Notes: generated by a model from the sequence alone, not told the origin. DNA of 64,000 nucleotides from Euleptes europaea (GCF_029931775.1 NC_079332.1:1562501-1626500); one strand, 5' to 3'; counted from the stretch's first letter, positions 44,300 through 56,661 are shown. Made by a program: numbers and translations.

Positions 44300-46240
44300 T
44301 AAGCTGCACTGGATTCTTTGCTGCCCAGTTTGGGGCTCCAGTTTAATAAGAGTGTGTGTGGGGGGGAATGGGTCGCTTTCCCACGCATTTACTCGGGATG
44401 GTGTCCTATGTGGCTGCGTAGGGAGCTTTACTCCCGAGTAAGCTGCGGGCAGGCTTCCCAGCAGCCGGGAGGGAGCGGTGCAATTTGACAGGGGCGCAGA
44501 GCAAAGTTTGCAAAAGAAGTTTTTTTTTGTCCCGCGGAAGCGGGGGGGGGAAGATAAAAAAAAGTTTGCAAACAGGCAAAAGAGGGGAGAGGAGGTATTT
44601 CACAAAGGAAAAATAAAGCCGGGGGGGGAGATAAAAGGGAGCTTGGAAGGAGAAAAAGACCGCGCCCCTAGTTTCTTGGGGGCTGGCAGGGGGCTTTTGG
44701 CGAGGGGGGTGCAAACAAAGGAAGGGGGGATCTAGATGGCTGTTGCGCTTTGTGTGCAGAGGGGGGGACTTTGCAATTGAGAAGTATTGTTGCAAATCGA
44801 AAACATTTATTTTTTTAAAGGGGGGGGGTTAAGAAAGGGCGAGGCCCTTTGGAACTGGGGCGGGGGGAGATCCGGAGCCCCGCTGGGTTGAATCAGGGCT
44901 TTGCCAGTTTGCTAAGATTGCAGAGGATGGTTGGTGCTTGGAGTGATGGGGGAAGATCTTTGCATCAGGCTGGCAAGACCCTTCTCTTTGCAACCAGACA
45001 GGTTTTTTGTCCCTGTGGTCTTTTTGGGGAGTGGAGGGGGGGATGCTGAACGGCCAGGGAGAAAGCCCCACATCTTGGCCCCAAAAGCAGCCCCACCAGC
45101 ATCCGGGCTGGGCTGGGCACCAAATTTGTCAGGCTGGCGGGAAGGGGAGGGCCAGCCTGCCATTTCCTCTGAGACACACGCCAGAGAGTGACAGCGCAGC
45201 GCCTCCCTCCTCCCCCACACCATGTTCTCTGAGAGGCAGACATCCAACAGGTTGAGCTGCCCCCAGTACCGAAGAGGTGTCAGCAGGGCTGTTCCTGTCT
45301 TAGCCACGCAGCAGCCCTGCGGGGTAGGTCAGGTGCAGAGAGAGCAACTGGTTGTTTGCTGGATGTTGTAACTTCGCTGGAGGTTTGACCCCCGGGACGT
45401 CTGGGTCAGCAATTTACCCCGTATCTCCTCCTTCATCGTCCTAGGTTTCCATTGAGGAACAATATCTATATAGCTAATTTCCAAGTCATTTGTATACCCC
45501 CCCCCCCCCAATTTGGCTGTTATCTAGGGCTCTGCTGAAAGTATTTGGGTTATTCTGGTAGTCTTTTTTTAGGCTTTGGATGATACTTACAGTTGTATTA
45601 GGTTGTTGGCTGTGGTCTAGGGAGCCACTGGGGAGGGCAGGAGACACAAATATCTATCCTATTTATCCTATCTGTCCTTCCAATCTATCCAATCTATCCA
45701 TCCATCCATCCATCCATCCATCCATCCATCTATCTAGTGTGGTAGCTTGCCGGTCACACACCTTGGCCAGTCTCACGATCTCTGCCTAACCTACCTCACA
45801 GGGTCGTTGTCTCCTTGAACAGAACAAAAAATATTGTTTCCTGCTCTGGGTTTTTAAGAATGGAAAATATATATATATTAAAAAAACATTCTCCTAACAA
45901 TGGCTTCTTGTGATTCACCTTCAATTGATCAAGTCAGGTGTCATGAGATATTTGTTCGTGACATTTGAAGACGCAGAAGCTGCCAGTGTCAAACGCCCAC
46001 CCTAACCAAGGTAGGCTTTGTCATTATTGGGAGGGGGATCATATCTTCTCTCTCCCCACACGCAGGTATCCAGATTTCAACTCTATCACGTTTTTACTTT
46101 TCTGGTCTAATGCTTAAAGTGTTAGAATAGGCCCATGGAGACCCAATCTCAGATCCCTGCTCACCTGTGAAATTCGATCGGTAACCTAGGTCCAGTCACC
46201 CATTATCAGCCCAGATTACCCCACAGGGTTGTTGTGAGGA
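44300..46240 (+). other. Putative CARHSP1 intron 1, first part
   Basis: Mostly unique, purine-rich sequence with G runs at 44535-44620, a 12-base C run near 45500 and an ATCC microsatellite (see separate entry). Confidence 0.4.
45693..45735. repeat. ATCC microsatellite
   Basis: About eight tandem ATCC units followed by ATCT units. Confidence 0.9.
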
Positions 46241-46245
46241 TAAAA

Positions 46246-46478
46246 TCATAGAATCATAGAGTTGGAAGGGACCACCAGGGTCATCTAGTCCACCCCCCTG
46301 CACAATGCAGGAAATTCACAACTACCTCCCCCTCACACACACCCAGCGACCCCCTACTCCATGCCCAGAAGATGGCCAAGTTGCTCTCCCTCTCATGAAC
46401 TGCCAAAGGTCATAGAATCAGCATTGCTGACAGATGGCCATCTAGCCTCTGCTTAAAAACCTGCAGGGAAGGAGCACA
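46246..46478 (-). repeat. CR1-type LINE 3' end, reverse
   Basis: ATCATAGAATCATAGAGTTGG to GCTTAAAAACCTGCAGGGAAGG. Confidence 0.85.
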
Positions 46479-46479
46479 G

Positions 46480-47364
46480 GTCTGTTGACGGACGGCCCGC
46501 ACTGCCAAGGTGTGTGAACAGGCCTGCATTTCATGGAGAAGTTTTCTATATATAGTTTTCAATATAGACAGGGTTTTTCACTCGGTTGCTGTCTCAAGAA
46601 ATGAAGAAGGGTCCGTGCGTGTGTGAAAGGGGCTGAAATGGAGGTTTTGCAAACATCCATGTTTTTCCTGTATCTGGGGATTAGCCTTTGTGCCAGAACA
46701 AAGCCTCAGAGGGTGAGATCTTATCCAGCACTTCCATAGAATTCCCTTTAGATTTTGTGGAGTGAAGGCTTTTAAACCTCCTTGGGTGTGATCGTGGTAA
46801 TACTACATTTTGAAATCATCACCCCAGATGGGCCTCAGCCGCCAACTCATTTTCGCGGCCTGTGCAATCATCTCTGGAAAAAGAGAAACAAAAACACCAC
46901 CCTACCTTACAGGGGTGTTGTGTAAAGATTATTTATTTACTGCCTTGATGTACATACTGCTGTAGGGCTTTGCAGGAATCTGATTTCAGCAAATGGACCA
47001 TTTCTGTGCGGGGCATCTTGTGCGGCGTTCGTCGGCTAACGCTGGTTGCCCGATCAGATGCTTCGTAGGGAGATTGCTTCACTTATAATATTGGGTTATG
47101 TGGCGCCACTACCAGACTTGCGAGTTTTTTCTGTTGCCTCCCATAAATCTGGGAAAGCGGCCCTTGATGGTTGCTGGCAGCACTGGGTGATCCAAACAAG
47201 GAAGTCGCCCGGGTATTTGAGCAGGGACCTGCAAAGTGACATTCCTTTTCTGGTCCCCAAAGGGAAATTAAGGATGCGGTTCTAGTCTGAGTTGCGGCAT
47301 CCTTGCGTTTTCTGTCTCATAATGCATAGGATTGCTGACTTGCATTATGATTCCTTGCCCTAGA
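46480..47364. other. Intronic/intergenic sequence, nothing recognised
   Basis: Unique sequence; a 79-codon + strand open frame (47046-47285) has no recognisable domain. Confidence 0.35.
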
Positions 47365-47497
47365 TGATGAGAGGGAGGGCACCTCGGCCATCTTCTGGGC
47401 ATGGAGTAGTGGGTCACTGGGGGTGTGGGGGGGGAGGTAGTTGTGAATTTCCTGCATTGTGCACTGGGGATGGACTAGATGACCCTAGAGGTCCCTA
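47365..47497 (+). repeat. CR1-type LINE 3' end
   Basis: GATGAGAGGGAGGGCACC to GATGACCCTAGAGGTCCC, lacking the last bases of the family. Confidence 0.75.
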
Positions 47498-48254
47498 TGA
47501 AAGCCCCCACGGGCCCTGGGCTGCCTGTATCCCTCTCCCTAATCCTAAATATCCATTGTTTGCCCCCATCCTTTAGCCTGCTCTGTGTTCTGGCTGCTGT
47601 TTCTCCAGTGTGGCAATCGGCTGCTGTGCCAGGGAGCCTCTCACCGCCCGGCCCTCGAACAATCTCTTCCTGTAACAGGCTTGGGATGGCGGAAAGAAAG
47701 CAATGCTTTTATTTCTGGCTTGGGTGGTGGGGGGGTCGGGCCAGGGACTGCAACAACAGCTTTTGTCGGCTGCTTGTGCCGAGTTTCACGTGAGCAGGGC
47801 AGAGGGCGAGGCATTGGGATAAGCTGGGAGTCATGTGAGTCAGCGCCATGCGCGGGCAGGTTGCCAAAGCGGCCTTGGTGCGTAAACAGCTCTGCGGGTG
47901 GTGGTGGGGAGAAGCATGTTAAGGAGGTGGAAAAGCAAATGTGTGTGCGTGTCTTTGCCGTGAGCTTTGCAGAAGATAACACTGCATCAATCTGATGGGT
48001 GGGAACACGTGCCGCGTTCTGCAAACAGTTGCCGCTTGTTCTGCGCACTGTTTTTTAGTCTGCGTGAGCCATGAGAACAGGTTGCCAGACGCCAGTTGGA
48101 AGTCATATCTTTTCCTACAGCATTATCTCTAGTTTTGACAAATGCTGGTTTGGACTGGGAAACCCTTCCAAATGTTTGAATGTGCACGGACAGTTTTTTT
48201 TTTTTTTTTTTGCACAATGCCAGCAGGGCATCCCTGAAGCCAGACGCCTTTCAG

Positions 48255-48645
48255 TTTGCGTGCGAGCATCTCCTGAGCAGGAAAAGTGACATCTTCACAC
48301 AATGCGTAGTGAAACTGTGGAACTCCCTGCCCCAGGATGGGGTGATGGCTGCCAACTGGGAAGGCTTTAAGAGGAGAGTGGACATGTTCATGGAGGAGAG
48401 GGCTATCCATGGCTACTAGTTACAATGGATACTAGTCATGATGCATACCTATTCTTTCCAGGATCAAAGGAGCATGCCTATTACATTAGGTGCTGTGGAA
48501 CATGGGCAGGATAAATGCTGCTGCAGTCGTCTTGTTTGGGGGCTTCCTAGAGGCACCTGGTTGGCCACTGTGTGAACAGACTGCTGGACCTGATGGGCCT
48601 TGGTCTGATCCAGCAGGGCTTTTCTTATGTTCTTATGTTCACCTG
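48255..48645 (+). repeat. LINE 3'-end-like repeat (TTCTTATG-tailed), long copy
   Basis: GTGGAACTCCCTGCCCCAGG, GGACATGTTCATGGAGGAG and the tail TTCTTATGTTCTTATG. Confidence 0.75.
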
Positions 48646-48721
48646 TCGTCTGTATGTATTGATGCAAATTAAACAATCTGTGTAATTTTTCAATCTTAAT
48701 TTGTGGTTTTTTGTTTAGCAG

Positions 48722-48800
48722 CTGTACTTGAAGAAGATCCACACTCATCTGTCTAGACCTTTGGAACTGAAGGGCGGTTTTAATTTCAGGGATTGCCTCG
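48722..48800 (+). other. Candidate non-coding 5' UTR exon
   Basis: A pyrimidine-rich acceptor (TTTTTTGTTTAGCAG) and a consensus donor (GTAAGT) bracket 79 bases between the CARHSP1 first exon and its coding exon. Acceptance rests on splice sites alone. Confidence 0.25.
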
Positions 48801-48822
48801 GTAAGTACTCTGCTTAAAGAAG

Positions 48823-49122
48823 AATAAGAATTGGCTTTGATGTATGCCGAGTTTCTCTACCACTTAAGGAAGAATCAAACCGGCTTACAATCCCCTTCCC
48901 TCCCCTTCCCACAACAGACACCCTGTGAGATAGGTGAGGCTGAGAGAGTGTGACTAGCCCAGGGTCACCCAGCTGGCTTCATGTGGAGGAGTGGGGAATC
49001 AAACCCAGTTCACCAGATTAGCTTCTGCCACTGATGTGGAGGACTGGGTAAACCAAGCCGGTTCACCAGATCAGAGTCCACCGCTCCAAACCACCACTCT
49101 TAACCACTACACCAGGTCCTCT
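48823..49122 (-). repeat. Sauria-SINE-like element, reverse
   Basis: AAGAATAAGAATTGGCTTTG to CTTAACCACTACACCAGG. Confidence 0.9.
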
Positions 49123-49338
49123 CTACTACTAGCAATGTTTTTCTTAGCAACTAGCGGCCTGTTAAGAAAGGGACTAGTGACTATCTTTTTTTTTTTTTTG
49201 CAAGAAGCGGGAGAATCCCTATTGTGAAGGAGAAATTTATCTTCCTTGTCAGGGTTCTGGTGGCAGAGTAGCCCATTCTTTCTTAAGGGAGGTTGGCAAG
49301 CTCTCTCTTAATTTTTCAGCCCTCACATGATCCGCCAA

Positions 49339-49600
49339 AGCGTGGTGTAGTGGTTAAGAGCAGTGGTTTGGAGCGGTGGAGTCTGATCTGGAGAACTGGG
49401 TTCGATTCCCCACTCCTACACACCAAGTCAGCTGGGTGACCTTGGGCTAGTCACAGCTCTCTTAGAGCTCTCTCAACCCCACCCCCACAGGGTGTCTGTT
49501 GCCGGGAGAGGAAGGGAAGGTGATTGTAAGCCGGTTTGAGTCTCCCTTAAATGGTAGAGAAAGTTGGCATATAAAAAACCAACTCTTCTTCTCTCTTCTC
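49339..49600 (+). repeat. Sauria-SINE-like element
   Basis: GCGTGGTGTAGTGGTTAAGAG to a CTTCTTCTCTCTTCTCTTC tail. Confidence 0.9.
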
Positions 49601-50202
49601 TTCAAAGCTTGGAGGGGAAGGGGATGATTCAACCGTCATCCTTCTAAAGAGCCTGCTTAAATTTTGCACTCTACTTACTACTGCAAGGAGGGGGAAATTG
49701 CTTTGCTGACAGGTGGCAGGTCATTATTTGTCGAGAGGCTGTGGAGAAATCTGCTGCCTAATTCATGAGCTGCTCGGTGTGGGAGTTGGTCGGGAGGGGT
49801 TGTTTTTGTGTCTTACTTTGAGATCTCCTTGAATTGGGCTGCGTACTTCTGGAGGCATCTTCCATAACAACGTTAGAGAGTTGCTAATATGTTTAATGTG
49901 GGTTGACCGTTTGTACACAGGAGGGGTGCTGACGGTCATGGCCATGGATGTCAAAAAACTACGAAAATCAATGAACCCATCAGCCAAAGCCGCTCGTGAC
50001 AAATTGGTGAAAGCCCTTTTTAACCAGGGAGGGCATCTTCTGATGGGCTAATCTGACTTGACAGGGAAGCATCCCTGGCAAAGATAATAATATTCCTTGC
50101 GCACAGATTTTAAATTCCTGCGAGTTTGGAAGCTGTGGCTAACAATGACAGTGGCTGGCATCCTACGTCGATGACTGTGGAGGAATGGACACCATTTTAG
50201 TG

Positions 50203-50482
50203 TGATGTAGTGGTTAAGAGCAGTGGTTTGGAGCAGTGGACTCTAATCTGGAGAACTGGGTTTGATTCCTCACTCCTTCTCATGAACGGCGGAGGCTAAT
50301 GTGATGAACTGGTTTCCCCTCTCCTCCACATGAAGCCAGCTGGGTGACCTTGGGCCAGTCACAGTTCTCTCAGCCACACCTACCTCACAGGGTTTCTGTT
50401 GTAAGGGGAGGCGATTGTAAGCTGGTTTGAGTCTCCCTTAAGTGGTAGAGAAAGTCTGCATATAAAAACCCACACGTCTTTC
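50203..50482 (+). repeat. Sauria-SINE-like element
   Basis: GTGTGATGTAGTGGTTAAGAG to GCATATAAAAACCC. Confidence 0.9.
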
Positions 50483-51021
50483 AACAGAAGCGTAATTTTA
50501 TGATCAGTAAAAACCTTTCCCCTTGTAAATTGGTTTGTTGGGATGCTTCAAGTGTGGCAGAAGGAAGTGGGACTGGTGGAGGCTGGAGAAGAGGAGATTG
50601 AGGGGAGAGAGGAGCACCCTCCTGAAGCTCCTTGAAGGGCTGTCTTTCAGGAGGAGGGGAAAGATTATTTTCTTGCTGCTCTGGGGCACAAGGCTAGCTC
50701 TCATGGGCTAACGTCCCAGGAGGGGAGATTTTGGTTGAACATTTGGAGAAACTAACAGCAAGAGGAGTTTTGAGAATAGAGCCAAACTGAGGAAGTGGTG
50801 GGCTGTCCCCACACGAGAGGCGATCTTCATGCAGAGGCCGGACAGCTGTCCTTTGGGGATGCTCTAGCTTTGGATAGCCTTGAGCAGGTAGGTAGGTAGA
50901 CAGACAGAGGTTGAGCAGGGGTTGGTCTAGATGGCTTCTAAGGAGCTCCTTCAGACTTAAGGATTCTACTTTTATTAAAGTTCCCTGGTCTTCTCTCCTT
51001 AGGTTTTCTTTGGGACCCAGA

Positions 51022-54000
51022 ATGTCTTCCGAGTCGGCTTCCCCTTGCAAGCGCTCTCCGTCCCCGGGGGCCCTCAGGCTCCCAGAAGGCCGCCGGGGGA
51101 GGGACCGTTCTCCTTCTCCGATGCGAGGCCACCTCATCCCTAGCCCGCTTCCGACCCGGAGGACTCGGACGTATTCTGCGTGAGTACAGCAGGGGCGTCG
51201 GTGGAAGCGCATGCCCTTTTGTTTTGTAGGTCCCCTAGCCCGATCTCGTCGGATATTAGAAGCTAAGCAGGGTCAGCCTCAGATAGTATTTGGGTGGGAG
51301 ACCACCATGGAAAACCAGGAGTCGGACCAATGCCACATAGTGGGGTCAATGCTCCTCACACCATCCCAACAGTGGACATCCATTATCCTGGCGCTAAACT
51401 CAACCAGTGACCTAATTGGGAATTGGTTCTTGTAGGTTATCCGGGCTGTGTGACCGTGGTCTTGGTATTTTCTTTCCTGACGTTTCGCCAGCAGCTGTGG
51501 CAGGCATCTTCAGAGAGGAGTAACACTGAAGGACAGTGTCTCTCAGTGTCAAGTGTGTAGGAAGAGTAATATATAGTCAAAAGGGGGTTGGGTTTGAGTT
51601 GAGTCATTGTCCTGCAAAGTATTAAAGGTAATGTGCTAATCATTGTCCTGTAAGTATCAAGATAATGTGCTAATGAGGGTGTGGTATGTTAATGTGGAAC
51701 CATTGTATCCTGAAGTGATCTGCTAACATGTGGAATCCAAAGCTAATCCGCGTGGCTATTGTAAACTGTAGTCTTTATTAGTCTGGAGGTTTTCAGGTCA
51801 GGAAGCCAAGCCTTATTCATTCTTATTCATTCCTCTGAAGATGCCTGCCACAGCTGCTGGCGAAACGTCAGGAAAGAAAATACCAAGACCACGGTCACAC
51901 AGTCCGGATAACCTACAAGAACCAATGAACTCAGACCGTGAAAGCCTTCGACAATATTCTAATTGGGAATCTTCTTTGGTGTGGGGAGTGGGGCAGGGGC
52001 TCAGTGGCAGAGCCTCTGCTTGGCGTGCAGAAGGTCCCAGGTTCAATCCCCGGCATCTCCAGTTAAAGGGACTAGGCAGGTAGGTGACGTAAAAGACCCT
52101 TTTCTGCCTGAGACCCTGGAGAGCTGCTGCCGGTCTGAGTAGACAAGACTGACTTTGATGGACCGAGGGGGGTCTGGTTCAGTAGAAGGCAGCTTCATGT
52201 GTTCATGTGTGTGTGTGTGTGTCTGGGAGGTGTGCAGCTCTGTTTGTGGGACTCTGACCCCGTGAGAAAGGAGGCATCAGAAGCTGGTGATGTCACAATA
52301 GCATCCAGGCCAGACAGTCAAAAGTGTTATCGGTGAGAAGGAGGGAAGGGGTAGGCGCGTAGACAGATGGGGAGGTGAAAAGACATGGAAGAGACCCGGC
52401 AATCGCCCCGGTGTGGCACGTAGCGAGGCGCGCTTCCTTGTCTCCCACGTTGGGCTGGCTCCTTCATGGCATCAGCAGCTCCTTCGGCCAGGACCTCAAG
52501 GTGAGGAACAGCGCCATGCTGGTTTCAGAGGCATGGTCAGAGAATCTCTTAAAGCTGCATGGGAGAGAATGCTGTGATCCCGTTGAAATTTCTACAAGGG
52601 CAGTATAGAATCACAGAATCATAGAGTTGGAAGGGACCACCAGGGTCATCTAGTCCAACCCCCTGCACAATGCAGGAAATTCGAAACTACCTCCCCCTTA
52701 CACCCCCAGTGACCCCTACTCCATGCCCAGAAGATGGCCAAGGTGCCCTCCCTCTCATGAACTGCCTAAGATCATAGAATCAGCATTGCTGACAGGTGGC
52801 CATCTAGCCTCTGCTTAAAAACCTCCAGGGAAGGAGAGCTCACCACCTCCCGAGGAAGCCTGTTCCACTGAGGAACCGCTCTCACTATATGACAGCAGCA
52901 GTTTTATTCCCTATTCCTCGTCTAATTATGGCCAGCATGGAATTTGCCTTTTTCACAGCAGCCGCACACGGGGTTGACATCTTCAACAAGGGCTAGTACT
53001 AGTAGCTCCTTCAAGGGCTAGTAGTCACTGGAACTAAACGAAGCCATGTCCAGAGGCAGTAACTCTGAATACTAGTGGGGCGGGGGCAAAACAAAGAAAG
53101 GCTTGGACTTCTCTGCTGGGCTTGTAGGCCTTCTGGGGGCATCTATTTAGTCACGGTCTAGAGCCAGATGCTGAATCAGAGGGACCGCTGGTCTGATCCA
53201 GTACGGCTGCTCTCTTCTGAACGGATTCCTAGGTCCTTGGCCACCCGACCCCTGAAGAAATGCGCTGCCAAGCGCCTGAAAAGCCGCCAACTCTGGCTGA
53301 TGGGGGGCATGTGGTTGCCAAAGAAGTTACGACAACGTGGTTTAGAGTTTTTAAATAACCAGTCTGGAAAGACTCCTAGTTGCCAGAGACTCCCTTCAGA
53401 CCACTTTCTGGACGGTTGGGCCCCGCCTGGGTGACAGGCAACATCTGGCTGCCTGCCCAATCCCCCTCTGCGGACCTTCTTGAACCTTTCCCCCTTCCTT
53501 TCAGGACAGCGAGAGCTTCCGAAGGGCCCACCTACAAGGGCACGTGCAAATGCTTCTGCCGCTCCAAGGGCCACGGCTTCATCACCCCTCAGGATGGCGG
53601 TCCGGATATTTTCGTGCACATCTCTGAGTGAGTCTTCCCGACGGGGGAGAATCGAGTTCAGAGCCTCCACAGATTTTGCTGAATCCCAAACGTCGGGGAT
53701 GTTCCCGACTTCAGTGGCCAATGTGACTTCCACTTTGGGAAATGCTACAGTAGATAGTGGCACAGCTTTTCCTTTCTCGAGTCGAAAGGGTAGTTGTTGG
53801 GTTTCCCAGCCATGCCAATGAAACCTGGTAGAATTCTTCCTGTCAAAACGGGCGTCGGGTTTTACACATGAGGGCTGCCGGTTTTAACTAGTAGACTTAT
53901 TAATTGGCAGGGATAAATTCTCGTTGATGGGCTGAACTCTCTCTGCTTCCCCCCCCTCAATATACTGTTTATCTATAGGGAGGAGTATGTTCCAATTTTA

Positions 54001-54812
54001 GTGTATGTGCTGCTAAAGGGAGCTCAGGGATGGGTGTGTGTGTCTTAATGGGAGAGCTTTCAACATTAATCCCCCGCCCAATGCAACTTGAAGTGAATCC
54101 AATCCAAGACACGCCGTATCACTGGATTCTGCTTTGGACCCCAGGCCTACTTCATCTTTGACGTCTTGTGGGATCCACTTTCTAGCTCCGCAGATGGCAC
54201 AGCTAGGGTTGCCAGCTCCTGCCTGGGAAAGGACTGGAGGTTTCGGGGGTGGAGCCCAGGGAGGGCAGGACTTCAGGAGGGTATAATGCCATACAGTCCA
54301 TCTTCCCAAACAGCCATCTTCTCTGTGGAAAGTGATCTCTGTCATCTGGAGATCAATTGTCGTCCTGGGAGATCTCCAGCCACTACTTGGAGGTTGGCAA
54401 CCAGAGGCCCAGCCGACAGATCGCCAAGAACTGCAGCTTTCAGCGTTTTAAAATGACAGATCATGTTTCTAGCCTGAGAGAGGGGACCCTAGACTGGAGA
54501 GATGATAGCAACATTTTCAGTGTCTCGGCCTCTCATTAATCCCATTTTGAAATGCATGGATGCTTCGGGAAAGCGTGCTTGGCAGTTAGTGATTTGCAGC
54601 TTAAGTGGAACTTATTTCAAAAACCTTATGTGGTTTTTCCTCCCAACAGCATCGAAGGGGAATATGTCCTGGTGGCTGGAGACGAAGTCACTTACAAGGT
54701 GTGCCCCATCCCGCCCAAGAACGAGAAGCTGCAGGCCGTGGAGGTGGTCATCACTCACCTGGCTCCAGGGACAAAACACGAGACGTGGTCTGGGCACGTG
54801 ATCAGCTCCTAG
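51022..54812 (+). CDS. CARHSP1: Calcium-regulated heat-stable protein 1
   Basis: CARHSP1 (CRHSP-24) is a small cytoplasmic phosphoprotein with one cold-shock domain; it binds RNA 3' UTRs and is reported to stabilise TNF mRNA. Three coding exons are 51022-51179, 53505-53627 and 54650-54812. The phases join exactly and give 147 aa, the same length as the human protein. The N-terminus has the basic Ser/Pro stretch [10 protein letters not shown] and the phosphosite context TRRTRTYS. The cold-shock domain starts about residue 60, with RNP1-like KGHGFI and RNP2-like DIFVHI, and the C-terminus ends [10 protein letters not shown]. An acceptor at 51001-51002 opens the first coding exon, so the 5' UTR is spliced, probably from 44,298. 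It converges on PLK1. The related CSDC2 is excluded by the match to CARHSP1 at both termini. Confidence 0.95.
51231..51335 (+). repeat. 5S-rRNA-derived SINE head
   Basis: CCCGATCTCGTCGGATATTAG, AAGCTAAGCAGGGTCAGCC and GGGTGGGAGACCACC match the 5S rRNA head closely. It lies 50 bases into CARHSP1's second-to-last intron. Confidence 0.8.
51424..51958. mobile_element. Foldback, Penelope-like element
   Basis: Flanked by a 12-bp direct repeat CTAATTGGGAAT (51412-51423 and 51959-51970). Inverted arms of about 93 bp lie at 51423-51515 and 51833-51925, around a spacer of about 320 bp. A 33-base tail (51926-51958) lies outside the right arm. The right arm reads CTGAAGA, then a GCCTGC/GCTGGC stem, then GAAACGTC, which is the hammerhead plan found in Penelope-like elements. 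No full ORF is present. Confidence 0.7.
51983..52208 (+). repeat. tRNA-Ala-derived SINE, full length
   Basis: Complete copy immediately right of the foldback element, ending TTCATGTGTTCATG with a TG repeat. Confidence 0.9.
52608..52980 (-). repeat. CR1-type LINE 3' fragment, reverse
   Basis: AGAATCATAGAGTTGGAAGG to GAGGAACCGCTCTCAC, then a more 5' segment containing GGCCAGCATGGAATTTGCC. Confidence 0.85.
54204..54405. repeat. hAT-like MITE with 8-bp target duplication
   Basis: TAGGGTTGCCA to TGGCAACCAGA, flanked by GGCACAGC and GGCCCAGC (7 of 8). It lies in the last CARHSP1 intron. Confidence 0.85.
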
Positions 54813-55540
54813 AGGGTCCCCCCCCTCGGGGCGAAGTTGACTGAGGATGCTGGACGACGCTCTTGGTCAACCACAGAGATGGACTTGCGTCTGACAGATG
54901 AGCTTTCTGTTTATTGAGTGAGGTGAAACATTTATGACAAGAGGTCAGAGGTGGCCAGATAAACCCCAGGGTTTTTGTGCCGTGTTTTTACAAATTCAAA
55001 CAGTGGTATTGGAAAGCGAAGGCACTAAGAAAAGGTTGTGAGGGTGGAGGAAACGTCTTGTGTGTGGTGCCTCTGTGTTTTTCAGCCAGATAATGGGGCA
55101 GAGAACTGCTTTAATCCATCCAACTATAAAGGTTTTTTTTTGTTTTATGTGAGCCGGTGCTGGGGAATGGGCATATTAATTTGTGGACAATTTGTTGAGT
55201 TCGCTCCTGAAAGCATTCACTGCGGCTGAGTTTGCAGAAGTTTCGGTCCCAGGATTGATCTGGCAGAAGGAAGAAGGGATTCTTCCTCCGAAGGCTCTTT
55301 TGCCTTCTTGAAACCAGAAATTGTTCTGTAGAATTACTTTTCTTGGTGCCTTACAAGTTTCTGGGCCCTGGCAGCATTTGTGGTGATGATGCCAAGGAAA
55401 CCCCTGAGCCGTGGGAATGTTTCACTTCTCTGGTTTGTGCCTGAAAGTGTTTTGTTTTGTTTTTTGCAAAAGCTCAAAAATCCCTGTCTTGACTTACCAT
55501 ATATAAATGTTTTGTAAAAGAGCTGAATGTCTGAAATGGT
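54813..55540 (+). other. CARHSP1: CARHSP1 3' UTR, end uncertain
   Basis: Unique sequence follows the stop. No AATAAA is seen; a TATAAA variant near 55501 with a GT-rich stretch (GGTTGGTTGGTGTTATG) behind it is the best candidate end. Confidence 0.4.
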
Positions 55541-56269
55541 TGGTTGGTGTTATGAGCTGATGAAACAGTGTTTTGGGTTGCTTTCCAGGAATCAAACTTC
55601 AGATCTGTATATAACACAACCAGGATTCTCCAACTGGACTGGGCCTAGAATCCATTTTTTTTTTTTTTGAGATGGGAAAATATACTTCTACCGCAAGCAT
55701 TCTCGTGTGTGTTTCTGTTTAACCTAGACGGAAAGTCCGACTTCCAGAAAACATAGTAGAGAAAGCTGAAACACTTTTATTTCAGCTCTGACTGCGCATA
55801 CCATGAGTTTCCATGGCAGCGGCGCGTGGGCTTTCCCCTGCCACTCTGTGGCAGAGACATGAAGTCGAGGTTGCGGCCACTTTCCTTGGCTAGGAGCCTT
55901 CATGAACAGCTGAGCCTCCCAAGCCGGAGGAGGTTGGGCCAAGCCTGGCCTATGGGGGTCACGTGGTCTCTCCGTTGCAGTGCATTAATTTGACCACGGG
56001 ATGGCAGCACCCCCCCTCTCCGTGGTACTGCGCAACCGCATTAGGTGCCTGGAAGCATCGCAGCCAGCCAGGTCCCCCCTGGCGACATTGACCGGAAGTG
56101 TTACTGGAATAGCTGCCCTCCCCACCCCAGCAATCGGATAAGCTAATGGGATGGGGAGAGTGGCTTCCTCGGGGACCACATGTCTTGAGATGCTCACCGA
56201 CACCCCCCCCCCAAAAAAATGGTCAAGTCTCAAGTCAAACGGACGTTTCAAATCAGCGTCTCGACAAAC

Positions 56270-56661
56270 AGCAAAGCAGTGTACAAAATAACCTTTATTG
56301 AATTAATTTCAGTGTTTAAAAGGATAGGTTTTTTTCACCTAAGGTTCCAAACCCCCACAGGCAGGGGTGCAACAGGAAGGAAACCCCCCCCCTTGCAGGG
56401 CAGAGGAGACACACGTATAAATAACTCACATGATGCACCCACAAGTTCCCCACTCCAATCCCCTCTTCTCCCCCAGAATTTTTTTTCGGGGTGGGGGGGG
56501 GGAAGAGAAGAGAGCCCCTTCCAGGCTGCTTCTGTTGGGTGTCCTTCGGCAGGAACCTGGAGGAACGGGGTGGCCCAAGCCGTCAACCGGCCTTGGGCTC
56601 AGCGGCCGGGCGCGTTAACTCCCTGGGAAGCAGGGGACTGTCCTCGGTGCCCGGCCGGCCT
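56270..56661 (-). other. PLK1: PLK1 3' UTR
   Basis: Runs from the stop (56662-56664) to the poly(A) region near 56270. About 300 bases of it (roughly 56331-56640) have no counterpart in the 18-kb copy. Confidence 0.7.
56294..56299 (-). terminator. PLK1: AATAAA polyadenylation signal of PLK1
   Basis: AATAAA on the - strand; the signal is also kept in the copy at 18333-18338. Confidence 0.8.

Noticed and set aside
47046-47285. 79-codon small ORF
   Set aside because: No domain, no splice context and no codon signal beyond chance.
51231-51335. 5S rRNA gene
   Set aside because: Only a diverged part of 5S is present and other copies carry a SINE body after it.
53176-53763. 195-codon antisense frame across CARHSP1 exon 3
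   Set aside because: A shadow of the coding exon and flanking intron with no recognisable domain.
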